Positions 24,440-33,241 are shown, counted from the stretch's first letter. The stretch is 64,000 nucleotides of DNA from Scopulibacillus_A cellulosilyticus (GCF_042665295.1 NZ_JBHTCO010000002.1:215221-279220); one strand, 5' to 3'. Notes: a model not told the origin generated them from the letters alone. Translations and numbers: made by a program.

Positions 24440-24760
24440 TTGATCATTGTCTGGTTAAGCATAGCTTTAGTTGTTATTGCTATTATCTGTTTTGGTATTG
24501 CGGCATTTAAAATTATGAAAGATGTAAAAAGCACAGTGGTTAATGTAGGGAAAACAGCAGAGAAATTACGGGAAAAAGCCGAGGGTATTTTAAAAGAACA
24601 AGAGAAATTAAATGAAAAACTCAAACAGCTGCAGGAAGATATGAATATAAAGAAAGACAATATTCAACATATCGCAAACGAAACAAAATCATTAAAATCA
24701 ACTGTCTCCCGTTCATTTAAAAACATTAAGGAAAAGTTAACAAAAACATCTGCCAGCTAG
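24440..24760 (+). CDS. DUF948/YtxG-like stress protein
   Basis: The 106-aa protein has one N-terminal membrane helix (residues 4-25) followed by a long amphipathic coiled coil (about 35-100) rich in Lys and Glu, as in DUF948 proteins such as YtxG. The function is not defined; such proteins are often stress induced. TTG 24440 follows AAAGGAAAGGAG. It is a single gene with its own terminator. Confidence 0.75.
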   Translation: MIIVWLSIALVVIAIICFGIAAFKIMKDVKSTVVNVGKTAEKLREKAEGILKEQEKLNEKLKQLQEDMNIKKDNIQHIANETKSLKSTVSRSFKNIKEKLTKTSAS

Positions 24761-24776
24761 CAGATGTTTTTTAGTT
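24744..24776 (+). terminator. terminator overlapping the YtxG-like stop codon
   Basis: ACATCTGC (24746-24753) pairs with GCAGATGT (24760-24767), followed by TTTT. Confidence 0.75.
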
Positions 24777-24829
24777 AAGGCAATGCTTTACTTCATTTGT
24801 CTGCCCCTTTTGGGTTGTAAGTTTTCTAT

Positions 24830-25273
24830 TCAGGTTTCCTTTAACTCTGGGTTAATGTATATTTGGACATTACCCTTTAATGCTTTTGCTATCATACAAT
24901 CTTTTTCCGCTTGTTCCATTGCTTTAAGAATTTTTTCTTTTGTGTCGCGAGGCGTCCCTTTTTCTATGATGGTTGCAGGATAATGAATAATTTCTTTAAA
25001 ATGCAGCCCGCCTTCATCGCTTACTATACCTTTTGAGGTGACAGTTATTTTTTCATATGGCAGCCCTTGTCTGTCCAGGGCAATGCCTAATGTCATCATA
25101 TAGCATGTCGCAACAGCGCTGATCAATAATTCATCAGGATTTGTTCCCTGGCCCGGACCGTTCATTTCCGCACCAATTGACACCGTATTATCTATGCCTT
25201 CTGTACGAATATGTCCCTTGCCGGCGCGCCCGCCCTTCCATTCTCCATTAAAAGAAAAGGTGAATTCACTCAT
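24830..25273 (-). CDS. OsmC-family peroxiredoxin-like protein
   Basis: The 147-aa protein belongs to the OsmC/Ohr superfamily, cytosolic thiol peroxidases that reduce organic hydroperoxides. Cys57 in AVATCYMM and Cys126 in EKDCMIAK are the two active cysteines, and Arg16 in GGRAGKG fits the catalytic arginine region. The sequence is of the OsmC subtype rather than Ohr. The ATG at 25273 has AAGGAGGG; ten upstream in-frame codons are dismissed. It is divergent from the TVP38-type gene. Confidence 0.9.
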   Translation of the reverse strand: MSEFTFSFNGEWKGGRAGKGHIRTEGIDNTVSIGAEMNGPGQGTNPDELLISAVATCYMMTLGIALDRQGLPYEKITVTSKGIVSDEGGLHFKEIIHYPATIIEKGTPRDTKEKILKAMEQAEKDCMIAKALKGNVQIYINPELKET

Positions 25274-25374
25274 GTAAAGCCCTCCTTTTTGAATATGTAC
25301 CAATACCAGTATAAATGGAAATAAGATTTAAGATATAATAACGAACTTCAAAAAAGATAAGGATCCGGACAATA

Positions 25375-25383
25375 TGATATAAT
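25375..25383 (+). promoter_or_regulatory. extended -10 promoter of the TVP38-type gene
   Basis: TGATATAAT combines the TGN extension with a perfect TATAAT, 50 bases before the start at 25433. No strong -35 is seen. Confidence 0.5.
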
Positions 25384-25432
25384 AGAACTAATTTATCTAC
25401 TGGATGCTAAATAAAAGGAGCCCAAGCCGCGT

Positions 25433-26095
25433 ATGAACTTTTTCGAAAGTTTACAGCATTTTATTGACACACATATCACATTAAAAAATGTTGAAAATAT
25501 TTTACAAGGTTATAAGGGGACAGGCATATTCGTTGGTATTGCCCTCCCAATGTTCGAGGCCTTTTTGCCTATTTTGCCCTTAATCGTTTTTGTCCTTGCC
25601 AACGCGGCCGCTTATGGCTTTGTTGTCGGGTTTTTATTGTCTTGGGTTGGTTCTTGCTTAGGCGCATTTATTGTCTTTCTATTTTGCAGGAAAGTCATCC
25701 GCAGACCAGTAAAAAAATGGATCTACAAGCGTCAGAAACTTCGTTCAATGATGCATTGGGTAGAAAAGGTAGGTTTCGGACCGCTGTTTATTGTCCTTTC
25801 TATCCCGTTTACGCCATCATCTGTCATTAATGTACTGGCAGGATTATCTGATATCCATCCCCGATCTTTTTATTTGGCAACAATGCTTGGCAAAATGATC
25901 ATGATTGGACTTGTGACGTTTATAGGAAATGACTGGAAGGGACTTTTGACAAATCCAATCCAATTAATCATTGTACTGGTTGCGGTCGCCGTCTTATGGA
26001 TCATCGGGAAAACAATCGAGAAGAAATTAAATAATCATAAACCTCATCTTAAAAAACGTAAAGAGACTCATTCAGAAAAAAAGTTTAACCAATGA
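25433..26095 (+). CDS. TVP38/TMEM64 (VTT-domain, DedA-superfamily) membrane protein
   Basis: The 220-aa protein has five or six hydrophobic stretches. The VTT-domain signature is present in the loop/helix PMFEAFLPILPLIVFVLANA (residues about 40-58) and in FGPLFIVLSIPFTPSSVINVLAGLS, with its Gly-Pro and helix-breaking prolines. Members of the DedA/VTT superfamily act as lipid scramblases or flippases and resemble B. subtilis YtxB. The C-terminus is a basic cytoplasmic tail (KKLNNHKPHLKKRK). The last 11 bases overlap the 3' end of the converging ktrB gene. Confidence 0.88.
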   Translation: MNFFESLQHFIDTHITLKNVENILQGYKGTGIFVGIALPMFEAFLPILPLIVFVLANAAAYGFVVGFLLSWVGSCLGAFIVFLFCRKVIRRPVKKWIYKRQKLRSMMHWVEKVGFGPLFIVLSIPFTPSSVINVLAGLSDIHPRSFYLATMLGKMIMIGLVTFIGNDWKGLLTNPIQLIIVLVAVAVLWIIGKTIEKKLNNHKPHLKKRKETHSEKKFNQ

Positions 26096-27404
26096 AAATT
26101 TTTCCGTCCGGATAACGAACTTTTTGTTTTTCACGGCCGGTTAATGACAGAACCAGGGTTAGCGGACCAAGTTTGCCAAAAATCATGATCAGAGCGATCA
26201 CACACTCGCCAAAGCTTGAAAGCTGGGAAGTGATGCCTGTCGATAATCCAACGGTACCGAAGGCTGAGACAGTTTCAAAGGCTATTTGTAAGAAACTGAG
26301 TTTCGTTTCCGAAATCAGCAGCGCAAAAACGGCAATAAAAATAATGGCGATGCTAAGAAGCGACAGGGTCATCGCCTTAAAAATTTGATTTTCGTGAATG
26401 GTTCGTTCCATAAGGACAGCTTCATTTTTCTTTCTGATGTAGCCGGTGATCATAACTAATAAGCTGGCGAAAGTGGAGAGCTTAATACCGCCGCCGGTTG
26501 AAATACTTCCAGCGCCTATAAACATTAAAATCATTATGAAAAACAAAGTAGCCGGCCGCAAATCGCCTGTGTCGACCGTGTTGAATCCCGAGCTCCGCGG
26601 AGCGACCGCCTGAAAATATCCGGCCAAAAATTTTTCCCCGTGTGTTAAAGGCCCGAGTGTCTTTGGGTTCCCATATTCAAGGCTTAAAATAATAATAATT
26701 GCAATGATATTAATGACGACTGTACTAATGATCATTAGTTTTGTATGTAAAATAAATTCCCGCCATTTTTTCTTATCCCATATATCATTAATAACAACAA
26801 AACCGATACCGCCAATAATAAATAAAGCTGAGATTAAAACATTTATGACGGGATCGCCGGCATACCCTATTAAATTATCGCTGGTTAAGGTCATTCCAGC
26901 GTTGTTAAAAGCGGATACGGCATAAAAAAAACCGTGGCAAATACCTTTAATCCAGCCCAATTTAGGTATAAAACGTATACATAATAAAATGCCAAAGAAT
27001 CCCTCAAAGAAAATAGAAAAGAAAAACAAACGGCGGGCAAGCTTTAAAATGCCTTTAAAAGAATTTTGGTTTAATGCCTCCTGGATAAGCATCATTTGTT
27101 CAATGCTTAGTTTTTTACCAATTAGTAAATAAATGACGGTAGCAAACGTCATAATGCCGACGCCGCCAATTTGAATAAGAAATGCAATAATTGTTAAACC
27201 AAATGGCGTAAAGGTTTTGGGTATATCAACAACAGTTAATCCTGTAGAGGTGATGGTCGATGTTGTTGTAAAGAAAGCAGTCAGCCAACTGATTCGGTGA
27301 TAAGTAGAGATGGGCACCTTTAATGCGATTGTCCCAAGTAAAATGACAAAAATAAATAGCAATGCAAGACCTAATGGAGGATTAACTTGTTTTTTTGATT
27401 TCAC
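26085..27404 (-). CDS. ktrB: Ktr potassium-transport membrane subunit KtrB/KtrD
   Basis: This is the ion-conducting subunit of a Ktr K+ uptake system. The 439-aa protein repeats the channel unit four times; the selectivity-filter glycines lie in TSTGLTV, FNNAGMT, SSGFNTV and FGTVGLST. A cytosolic RCK partner (KtrA or KtrC) normally gates it, but none is encoded in this window. The start is GTG 27404 after AAGGTGG. I looked upstream for a c-di-AMP (ydaO) riboswitch and saw none. It converges on, and overlaps by 11 bases, the TVP38-type gene. Confidence 0.93.
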   Translation of the reverse strand: MKSKKQVNPPLGLALLFIFVILLGTIALKVPISTYHRISWLTAFFTTTSTITSTGLTVVDIPKTFTPFGLTIIAFLIQIGGVGIMTFATVIYLLIGKKLSIEQMMLIQEALNQNSFKGILKLARRLFFFSIFFEGFFGILLCIRFIPKLGWIKGICHGFFYAVSAFNNAGMTLTSDNLIGYAGDPVINVLISALFIIGGIGFVVINDIWDKKKWREFILHTKLMIISTVVINIIAIIIILSLEYGNPKTLGPLTHGEKFLAGYFQAVAPRSSGFNTVDTGDLRPATLFFIMILMFIGAGSISTGGGIKLSTFASLLVMITGYIRKKNEAVLMERTIHENQIFKAMTLSLLSIAIIFIAVFALLISETKLSFLQIAFETVSAFGTVGLSTGITSQLSSFGECVIALIMIFGKLGPLTLVLSLTGREKQKVRYPDGKIFIG

Positions 27405-27582
27405 AATTAACCACCTTACCCATATTAAGAGGTTTAACTAAGCATATTTTCCCCAATTTGCAACAAGCTATGAACAGATCATTTCAGCACTTTCTTAATT
27501 CATAAATTAAGTGGAAGAAAGTATAAGTGTGAGCTAAGTTATCAAAAAACGATAACTAAGTTTTCTATAAAGGTGGTTTGTC

Positions 27583-29001
27583 ATGGATCATTGGGTTTCA
27601 ATTATCCCGTTTATTGTTGTTATTGTATTGGTGATTTTTACAAAACGGGTGTTAACTTCTTTGTTTATAGGTTTGGTTGTTGGCGGGTATTTGCTTCATC
27701 CGAATGTGGTTGAAGGCATGCAGGCTGTCATTGATCACATTGCCAATGCTCTGGCCGATCAAAATAATCTTAAAGTAGCGGCATTTTTATATCTTTTTAC
27801 TGCACTTGTCGGTGTCATCAAACATGCCGGCGGAATTAAAGGTTTTGTCAGATGGATAAGTGACCGCATTAAAACAAAGCGGGGGGCTTTAATTATCACA
27901 TGGCTGTCGACCCTTGCCACATTCAGCGCGCCCAGCTTCAGAATGGTTACTGTTGGGCCAATTATGCGGGCCTTGCTCGATAAAATCAAGATGAGCGCTA
28001 AAGAATTGGGGTTTATTATTGATTTGACCGGTACAAATGTCATTGCTCTCATACCAATTGCTACGGCATTTGTCGGCTATAATACGTCCATTATTAATCA
28101 GGCCTTAAGGTATCAACATATACATCAAGATCCATATTTGCTCTATATTAGAAGCATCCCTTTTAACTTTTTTGCGTTTTCAATCATTCTTATTGGGATT
28201 TTCTTAAGTTTTTTTCATCATTCCAAAAAGAAGGTTGAAAAAAATAAAGATCCGCAAAACTTAAAACAAGCTGAGGCAAAAGGATGGGAGGATTGTCATC
28301 CTGTCGTGGCGAAAGATTTACCTGAAAAGCCGTTGAATCTTATCATACCGCTAATTCTCGTCATTGGTCTGACTTTAGTATTGACTTGGTACAGCGGGTA
28401 TTCTAAGGGGTATCATAACTTTTTTAAAGCATTTATTAAGGCGGATGTATTAGATGAAATGCTTGTCGCTTTAGTCGTAACAATCATTATTTCGTTCATT
28501 CTGTTTATGTTTCAAAAGTTTAAGCTTGATAACCTTCTTAAAGATTTTGTTAACGGCGGTAACGAGCTCATGAACGTTGTTATTTTATTATCTGTTATTT
28601 GGGCATTATCGTTAGTCACCAATGAGCTTGGCTTTTCCAGTTTTGTCAGCCATCATGTCAGCTGGATACCAAAATCTTTAGTTCCGCCCGTATTATTTAT
28701 ACTAGGTGCGGCAATCGCTTATTTTATTGGATCATCACTCGGCACTTGGGGCATTTTAATGCCGCTTGCTGTTTCTTTGGCTCATGTTTCAGGTGCATCG
28801 CTTCCGCTTGTTGTCGGTGCTGTTTTTGCAAGCGGCGGCTTTGGGACTTTTTCATCGCCGATAAGCGATGATACAAACACAATGGCGGGAATCTTAGATC
28901 TTGAGGTTGTTTCTTATGCAAAATTTAAATTAAAAGCAGGATTAATTGGAGCTGCCATTGCCGCAGTTGCATACGGTGCAGCCTCATTTTTAATCCATTA
29001 A
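27583..29001 (+). CDS. NhaC-family Na+/H+ (or substrate/Na+) antiporter
   Basis: The 472-aa protein has 11-12 hydrophobic segments and the NhaC superfamily layout. The Thr/Ser-rich motif LATFSAPSFRMVTVGPIMRAL sits in the first half, and SSLGTWGILMPLA plus SGGFGTFSSPISDDTNTMAG in the second, where conserved Ser, Asp and Asn line the ion path. A long cytosolic loop (about residues 205-245) is Lys-rich. Ion specificity cannot be set by sequence; amino-acid or malate-lactate exchange is possible in this family. It is divergent from ktrB. The ATG follows AAAGGTGG. Confidence 0.85.
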   Translation: MDHWVSIIPFIVVIVLVIFTKRVLTSLFIGLVVGGYLLHPNVVEGMQAVIDHIANALADQNNLKVAAFLYLFTALVGVIKHAGGIKGFVRWISDRIKTKRGALIITWLSTLATFSAPSFRMVTVGPIMRALLDKIKMSAKELGFIIDLTGTNVIALIPIATAFVGYNTSIINQALRYQHIHQDPYLLYIRSIPFNFFAFSIILIGIFLSFFHHSKKKVEKNKDPQNLKQAEAKGWEDCHPVVAKDLPEKPLNLIIPLILVIGLTLVLTWYSGYSKGYHNFFKAFIKADVLDEMLVALVVTIIISFILFMFQKFKLDNLLKDFVNGGNELMNVVILLSVIWALSLVTNELGFSSFVSHHVSWIPKSLVPPVLFILGAAIAYFIGSSLGTWGILMPLAVSLAHVSGASLPLVVGAVFASGGFGTFSSPISDDTNTMAGILDLEVVSYAKFKLKAGLIGAAIAAVAYGAASFLIH

Positions 29002-29056
29002 AAATGCTTAGTGATCTCACATCTCACAACTCCCTCAATAAGAAAGGTTGTTTCAT

Positions 29057-29698
29057 GTGAACCGTGCTGATTTGAGAAAAAGTATCATTTTAATCATTTG
29101 TTTAGGTATCGTGTTTTTTGCTTTAGGCTTTTTAACATTCATGCCTTGGTTTACCGATTTTGATAATAAACTCTTGAATCTTCTGAACGGCGTTAGACAG
29201 CCGGGCGTCATAAGCTTTTTTAAAGTCATGACTATGATTGGATCATCGATTGTTGTATTGCCTGTCGCTGTTGTTTTTATCGTTATTTTCTTGTTTTTGC
29301 ACCGTTCTATAAGTGCGGTCGCAACATTATTCAGCTTTTTTGGCGTCCGTTTATTAAATATCATATTGAAATCGATTTTTTTACGCGAACGGCCGGCAGG
29401 GCATCATTTTGTTAAAGCATCAGGCTACAGCTTTCCGAGCGGACATACGATGAATGCTATAGGTGTCTACGGGACAATCGCTTTTATACTTTATAGGATT
29501 TTAAAAGATCAAACGGTCAAATGGACTGTTACTGTTTTATTTATGCTGCTTATTCTTTTCATTGGCCTTAGCCGTCCCATGCTTGGCGTCCATTATTTCA
29601 GTGATATAGCGGCCGGTTACTCGGCGGGCGGTGTCTGGCTCGTTGTAATGTCAATGATTGTAAGGAACTTTGAAAAAGAAAAAGCGCAGGAGCATTAG
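29057..29698 (+). CDS. PAP2-family membrane phosphatase
   Basis: The 213-aa membrane protein has the three-part phosphatase signature. KSIFLRERP is the first motif (KX6RP), SFPSGHT is the second with the active His, and SRPMLGVHYFSD is the third (SRX5HX3D), between membrane helices. Substrates of such enzymes include undecaprenyl pyrophosphate, phosphatidylglycerol phosphate and phosphatidic acid; none can be chosen here. GTG 29057 lies nine bases after AAAGG and is preferred over TTG 29048, which is too close to it. Confidence 0.9.
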   Translation: MNRADLRKSIILIICLGIVFFALGFLTFMPWFTDFDNKLLNLLNGVRQPGVISFFKVMTMIGSSIVVLPVAVVFIVIFLFLHRSISAVATLFSFFGVRLLNIILKSIFLRERPAGHHFVKASGYSFPSGHTMNAIGVYGTIAFILYRILKDQTVKWTVTVLFMLLILFIGLSRPMLGVHYFSDIAAGYSAGGVWLVVMSMIVRNFEKEKAQEH

Positions 29699-29761
29699 TG
29701 TATAAAAAAGGGTGTTTAACCAAAAGCTGATATTAAGAAACAAAAGGAAGGTTAGGTACCC

Positions 29762-30214
29762 ATGCAAAATAACCAAAATTTGATTAATTTTTTAAACCAG
29801 GAGTTATCCAATTTTCATGTGATGTATGTTAAACTCCACCGCTATCATTGGTTCATTCAAGGGAAACATTTTTACGGTTTGCATAAGCTGTTTGAGGAAC
29901 TGTATGAAGAGATGGCGGATGATTTGGATGAGCTTGCAGAAAGAATTCTTGCAATTGGCGGAAAGCCTCTGGCAACAATGGAAAAATATTTGAAAGAGGC
30001 TACATTAAAAGAAGCGACAGCAGATGACAAAGAAGAAGAAATGATGAAGCGGCTTCATGAGGACTATATCCAATTAATTAATGAAATTAAAGATACAGGC
30101 GTTAAGCTGGCTGAAGAGGAGAATGATCAGCCAACCGTTGATCTGTTAAATGAATTGCAAGGAAGATTTGAGAAGCATGTCTGGATGCTGCGGGCCTATA
30201 TCGCCTATGAATAA
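29762..30214 (+). CDS. dps: Dps-family ferritin-like protein (starvation/stress iron storage)
   Basis: Dps dodecamers oxidise and store iron and protect DNA against peroxide. The 150-aa protein has the four-helix signature: His29-Trp30 in YHWFIQGKHF, then LHKLFEELYEEMADDLDELAERI (residues 40-62), whose His41, Asp56 and Glu60 form the inter-subunit ferroxidase site. No basic DNA-binding tail is evident, so it may be closer to Dlp/MrgA-type proteins. The start ATG has AAAAGGAAGG upstream. A strong terminator follows. Confidence 0.93.
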   Translation: MQNNQNLINFLNQELSNFHVMYVKLHRYHWFIQGKHFYGLHKLFEELYEEMADDLDELAERILAIGGKPLATMEKYLKEATLKEATADDKEEEMMKRLHEDYIQLINEIKDTGVKLAEEENDQPTVDLLNELQGRFEKHVWMLRAYIAYE

Positions 30215-30220
30215 TAAAGA

Positions 30221-30266
30221 AAACCCTTTAAGCACAAATGATTAAAGTGCTTAAAGGGTTTTTTAT
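30221..30266 (+). terminator. terminator after dps
   Basis: A perfect 14-bp stem, AACCCTTTAAGCAC with its complement, is followed by TTTTTTAT. Confidence 0.9.
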
Positions 30267-30292
30267 ATGAAATAATTAAACGTGAAAATGAA

Positions 30293-30321
30293 TTGACGAA
30301 TGATCGATTCTCTGATAGAAT
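30293..30321 (+). promoter_or_regulatory. sigma-A promoter of the gntR-cynX operon
   Basis: TTGACG (30293-30298) and TAGAAT (30316-30321) are spaced by exactly 17 bases. Confidence 0.7.
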
Positions 30322-30335
30322 GAGAATCGTTTTCA
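30321..30335. promoter_or_regulatory. Fur-like operator overlapping the promoter
   Basis: TGAGAAT-C-GTTTTCA is a 7-1-7 inverted repeat with one mismatch from the Fur consensus TGANAAT-N-ATTNTCA. It begins on the last base of the -10 and covers the start site, a position suited to repression. A Fur-family member or the GntR protein itself could bind; the sequence favours Fur. Confidence 0.5.
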
Positions 30336-30369
30336 ATGTTCCAATCATCCGATGTTTGGAGGTTTATGT

Positions 30370-31092
30370 ATGGCACTTAAAAAAGCAATGCGCTCATCGT
30401 TGGTTGATCAGGTGGTCAGTCAATTAGAGTCATTAATTGAGTCCGGAGGGTGGCCGGTTGGGGAAAAAATTCCGCCGGAACCAGAGCTGGTTGAACAGCT
30501 GGGAGTCAGCCGGAACACGATACGGGAAGCTGTCCGCGCTTTAATTCATACAGGAATGCTTGAAGCCCGCCAAGGCGACGGTACATATGTCCGTTCTCAG
30601 ACAGATTTCGGAGCCGCAATGGAACGCCGTTTGCAAAAATCCAGTGTGCTGGAAACAATGGAAGTCCGCTATTGTTTAGAGCGGGAAGCGGCGCGATTAG
30701 CTTCTTTAAGGCGTACAGATGAAGATATTAAGAATCTGCGCGAAAGTTTGGCAAAGAGAGATTATTTCTTTAAACAAAGCGATAACCCTGAGGAACATGT
30801 TAAGGCAGATATAGATTTACACAATACTGTTTTTGAGGCAACTCATAACAGTGTCCTTATAGATCTTTATAAACATATGTCTCAGTCGCTGCAAAACTCT
30901 ATCAGCAGCACGATGGACGGTGATGATCATTTGTCTGAAGAAAATTTCAAAGCTCATCATAAACTTGTGGAGGCTATTATTAAACAAGATCCGGAAGCTG
31001 CAGAAGAAGCAGTTCGTATCCATATAGAGACGGCATCACAAGTGGCATTACAAAAAGAAACCAGGGAGAAGGGAACGAAAAATGGAAAATAA
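30370..31092 (+). CDS. FadR/FCD-type GntR transcriptional regulator
   Basis: The 240-aa protein has an N-terminal winged helix of GntR type (WPVGEKIPPEPELVEQLGVSRNTIREAVRAL is positions 27-57 in pieces). The C-terminal FCD domain of the VanR/FadR subgroup carries a metal-site set: Asp and His in DIDLHNTVFE, His in AHHKLVEA and His in AVRIHIETA. It overlaps the start of the CynX-type transporter by 11 bases, so it probably controls that gene. The ATG at 30370 follows TTGGAGG; an upstream ATG at 30352 has no site. The effector is unknown. Confidence 0.9.
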   Translation: MALKKAMRSSLVDQVVSQLESLIESGGWPVGEKIPPEPELVEQLGVSRNTIREAVRALIHTGMLEARQGDGTYVRSQTDFGAAMERRLQKSSVLETMEVRYCLEREAARLASLRRTDEDIKNLRESLAKRDYFFKQSDNPEEHVKADIDLHNTVFEATHNSVLIDLYKHMSQSLQNSISSTMDGDDHLSEENFKAHHKLVEAIIKQDPEAAEEAVRIHIETASQVALQKETREKGTKNGK

Positions 31093-32311
31093 TAATCATA
31101 CAAAGGAAACACCGTCATTTCAGCGTAAGCATTTTATATGGCTTATATTCGGGGTCATACTTCTTGCAGCTAACTTGCGCCCTGCATTAACCTCAGTAGG
31201 ACCATTGGTCAGCAGCATTCGTGATGATTTGCATCTATCCAATAGCGTGGCCGGCCTGATTACAACATTGCCGCTTATTGCCTTTGCCATTATGTCGCCG
31301 CTCGCTCCGAAACTGGGGCGTAAGCTTGGGAATGAATTAACACTGTTTATAGCTCTTATCGCATTAATTATTGGTATATTCATCCGTTCATCCTCAACAA
31401 GCGTCCCGTTATTTATTGGTACTGCAATCCTCGGTTTAGCTATTGCAATATGTAATGTGTTAATACCCGGGCTGATTAAACATAAATTTTCAAAAAAAGT
31501 TGGCCTTATGACAGGGATATATTCCTCGTCAATGGGCATCTTCGCAGCTTTGGCATCGGGGATCAGTATACCACTTTCGCACGGTTTAGGATTAGGCTGG
31601 AAAGGATCGCTTTATTGCTGGGCTGTTTTAGCAGCCATCGCCGCTGTTATATGGATTCCCCAGTTGAGGAATCATGATAAATTGAGTAAGGCAAAAGGGG
31701 AAGGTATAGAAGTTGGAGGACTTTGGCGTTCACCGCTTGCTTGGCAAGTGACACTGTACATGGGTTTACAATCTATGGGTTTTTATGTCACTGTCGCTTG
31801 GCTGCCGCTTATTCTTCAAGATAGGGGACTTAGTGTTTCAGCAGCTGGATGGATGCTTTCATTATTACAATTCATTAGCCTGCCCGCTAACTTTTTAATT
31901 CCGGTTATTGCCGACCGTGTTTCAAATCAAAAATGGCTTGCCGTTATGACTGGTTTCTTTTATATTGCCGGATTTGCAGGATTAATGGTTAACTCAACAT
32001 CATTAGTTATCTTGTCAGTTATTTTTCTCGGTCTTGGCCAAGGCTCGGCAATTAGTCTGGCCCTTTCGTTATTTGGATTGCGTACAAAGAATGCCCATCA
32101 GGCAGCAGAACTTTCCGGTATGGCTCAATCCTTCGGTTATCTTCTGGCAGCAATTGGACCCATTTTGTTTGGATTTCTTCGGGACTTAACACACACTTGG
32201 CTGACTCCTTTAACATTTATCATTATAACAAGTGTTATCATGCTGATTACAGGATATGGCGCCGGCCGCAACAAATACGTTATTCCCGATAAAGAAAAAG
32301 ACGTCGCTTAA
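31082..32311 (+). CDS. CynX/NimT-family MFS transporter
   Basis: The 409-aa protein is a 12-helix major-facilitator carrier of the cyanate/nitroimidazole group. The hallmark ANLRPALTSVGPLVSSI (residues 28-44) at the first helix and SIYWCW-like helix GSLYCWAVLAAIAAV agree with CynX, NimT and B. subtilis YycB. The group exports or imports small anionic or nitro compounds; the substrate here is unknown. It is translationally coupled to the GntR gene before it and closed by a terminator. Confidence 0.88.
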   Translation: MENNNHTKETPSFQRKHFIWLIFGVILLAANLRPALTSVGPLVSSIRDDLHLSNSVAGLITTLPLIAFAIMSPLAPKLGRKLGNELTLFIALIALIIGIFIRSSSTSVPLFIGTAILGLAIAICNVLIPGLIKHKFSKKVGLMTGIYSSSMGIFAALASGISIPLSHGLGLGWKGSLYCWAVLAAIAAVIWIPQLRNHDKLSKAKGEGIEVGGLWRSPLAWQVTLYMGLQSMGFYVTVAWLPLILQDRGLSVSAAGWMLSLLQFISLPANFLIPVIADRVSNQKWLAVMTGFFYIAGFAGLMVNSTSLVILSVIFLGLGQGSAISLALSLFGLRTKNAHQAAELSGMAQSFGYLLAAIGPILFGFLRDLTHTWLTPLTFIIITSVIMLITGYGAGRNKYVIPDKEKDVA

Positions 32312-32370
32312 TTCGGGGGTCTGACCCTGTGAACGTGTGGATAATGTGAATAATGTGGATAAATAATTGA

Positions 32371-32397
32371 AAACCCTCTAACTGGAGGGTTTTTTCC
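32371..32397. terminator. bidirectional terminator
   Basis: AAAACCCTC and GAGGGTTTTTT form a stem with a six-base loop between the converging cynX-type gene and the small ORF ending at 32398. Confidence 0.8.
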
Positions 32398-32532
32398 TTA
32401 TTGGGGACGCTTGGTCATGCGCTTTGCCATTTCATCTTGATTCATATCGATTATTTTATTCCGAACTTTATCGGGAATATGATTAACCTTATCTGCTGGA
32501 ACTTTGTTTTGATTCGCTTTTTGTTTGTTCAA
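32398..32532 (-). CDS. 44-aa basic protein, function unknown
   Basis: A TTG at 32532 lies eight bases after the strong site AAGGAAGGAG and opens a 44-aa frame rich in Lys, Asn and Gln with a C-terminal KRMTKRPQ. The longer frame up to 32598 lacks a start signal. The good ribosome site and the shared terminator suggest a real gene. Hydrophilic, small and basic, it could be a minor spore or nucleic-acid-associated protein, but I recognise no family. Confidence 0.55.
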   Translation of the reverse strand: MNKQKANQNKVPADKVNHIPDKVRNKIIDMNQDEMAKRMTKRPQ

Positions 32533-32677
32533 ATATCCCACTCCTTCCTTAAGGATATTTTTTGAATAAAAGCGATAAATCATTCCAGGAAGCGACAAAA
32601 TATTAAATTGAATAAAAAGTTAATACACACTATTTTTATGATATGATTTTGAAAAAAAGTGATTGTAGGTGGATCGT

Positions 32678-33118
32678 TTGGTAGAAGTTAAACTCATTAG
32701 TGCTGAAGAAACTTATGAAATAAGGCATAAGGTTTTACGGCCTAATCAAAACATTGAATCTTGCAAGTTTCCGTCAGACAACATTGAAGGATCTTTTGAT
32801 CTTGGTGCCTTTTTTGAGAACAAATTAGTAAGCATTGCATCCTTTTATCCGGAAAAAAATGAAAATGTGGAAGGGAAGGTGCAATATCGGTTAAGGGGGA
32901 TGGCAACACTTGACGAATATAGGAATCTTAAAGCGGGAAGTGCTTTGATTAAGTATGGTGAAAAAGTATTAAAGGAAAGGCAAGTTGATGCTTGGTGGTG
33001 CAATGCAAGAGTTACCGCCAGCGGATATTATAAAAAACTTGGATTATCGGTAAAAGGTGATGTGTTTGATATACCGGGCATAGGACCGCATAAGCTGATG
33101 TATAAACATTTGTCTTAA
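32678..33118 (+). CDS. GNAT-family N-acetyltransferase
   Basis: The 146-aa protein has the Gcn5-related acetyltransferase fold. A beta strand pair with FFENKLVSIASFYPE is followed by YRLRGMATLDEYRNLKAGSALIKYGE, where RGMAT...R..G.G is the acetyl-CoA pyrophosphate-binding region (motif A). The C-terminal ASGYYKKLGLSVKGD (motif B, with the usual Tyr) closes the fold. The acceptor is unknown. TTG 32678 lies five bases after AGGTGG and is preferred to GTG 32669. It is a single gene. Confidence 0.85.
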   Translation: MVEVKLISAEETYEIRHKVLRPNQNIESCKFPSDNIEGSFDLGAFFENKLVSIASFYPEKNENVEGKVQYRLRGMATLDEYRNLKAGSALIKYGEKVLKERQVDAWWCNARVTASGYYKKLGLSVKGDVFDIPGIGPHKLMYKHLS

Positions 33119-33208
33119 AAATTTTAATTAAACGGTGTAAGGAAAAGTAAGGCCTTTATATTAGAATTGGAATGCTGCGCTTAAACAAATTTCAACGGAT
33201 ATAAACTG

Positions 33209-33241
33209 GAAGCATGCGAATGATCCGCATGCTTCTTTTCC
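33209..33241. terminator. bidirectional terminator
   Basis: GAAGCATGCG (33209-33218) pairs with CGCATGCTTC (33226-33235) and is followed by TTTTCC. It separates the GNAT gene from the converging nitroreductase. Confidence 0.8.

Noticed and set aside
27405..27582. Search for a c-di-AMP (ydaO/yuaA) riboswitch upstream of ktrB
   Set aside because: The 178-base gap is too short and lacks the conserved motifs; only a GTTATC/GATAAC hairpin is seen.
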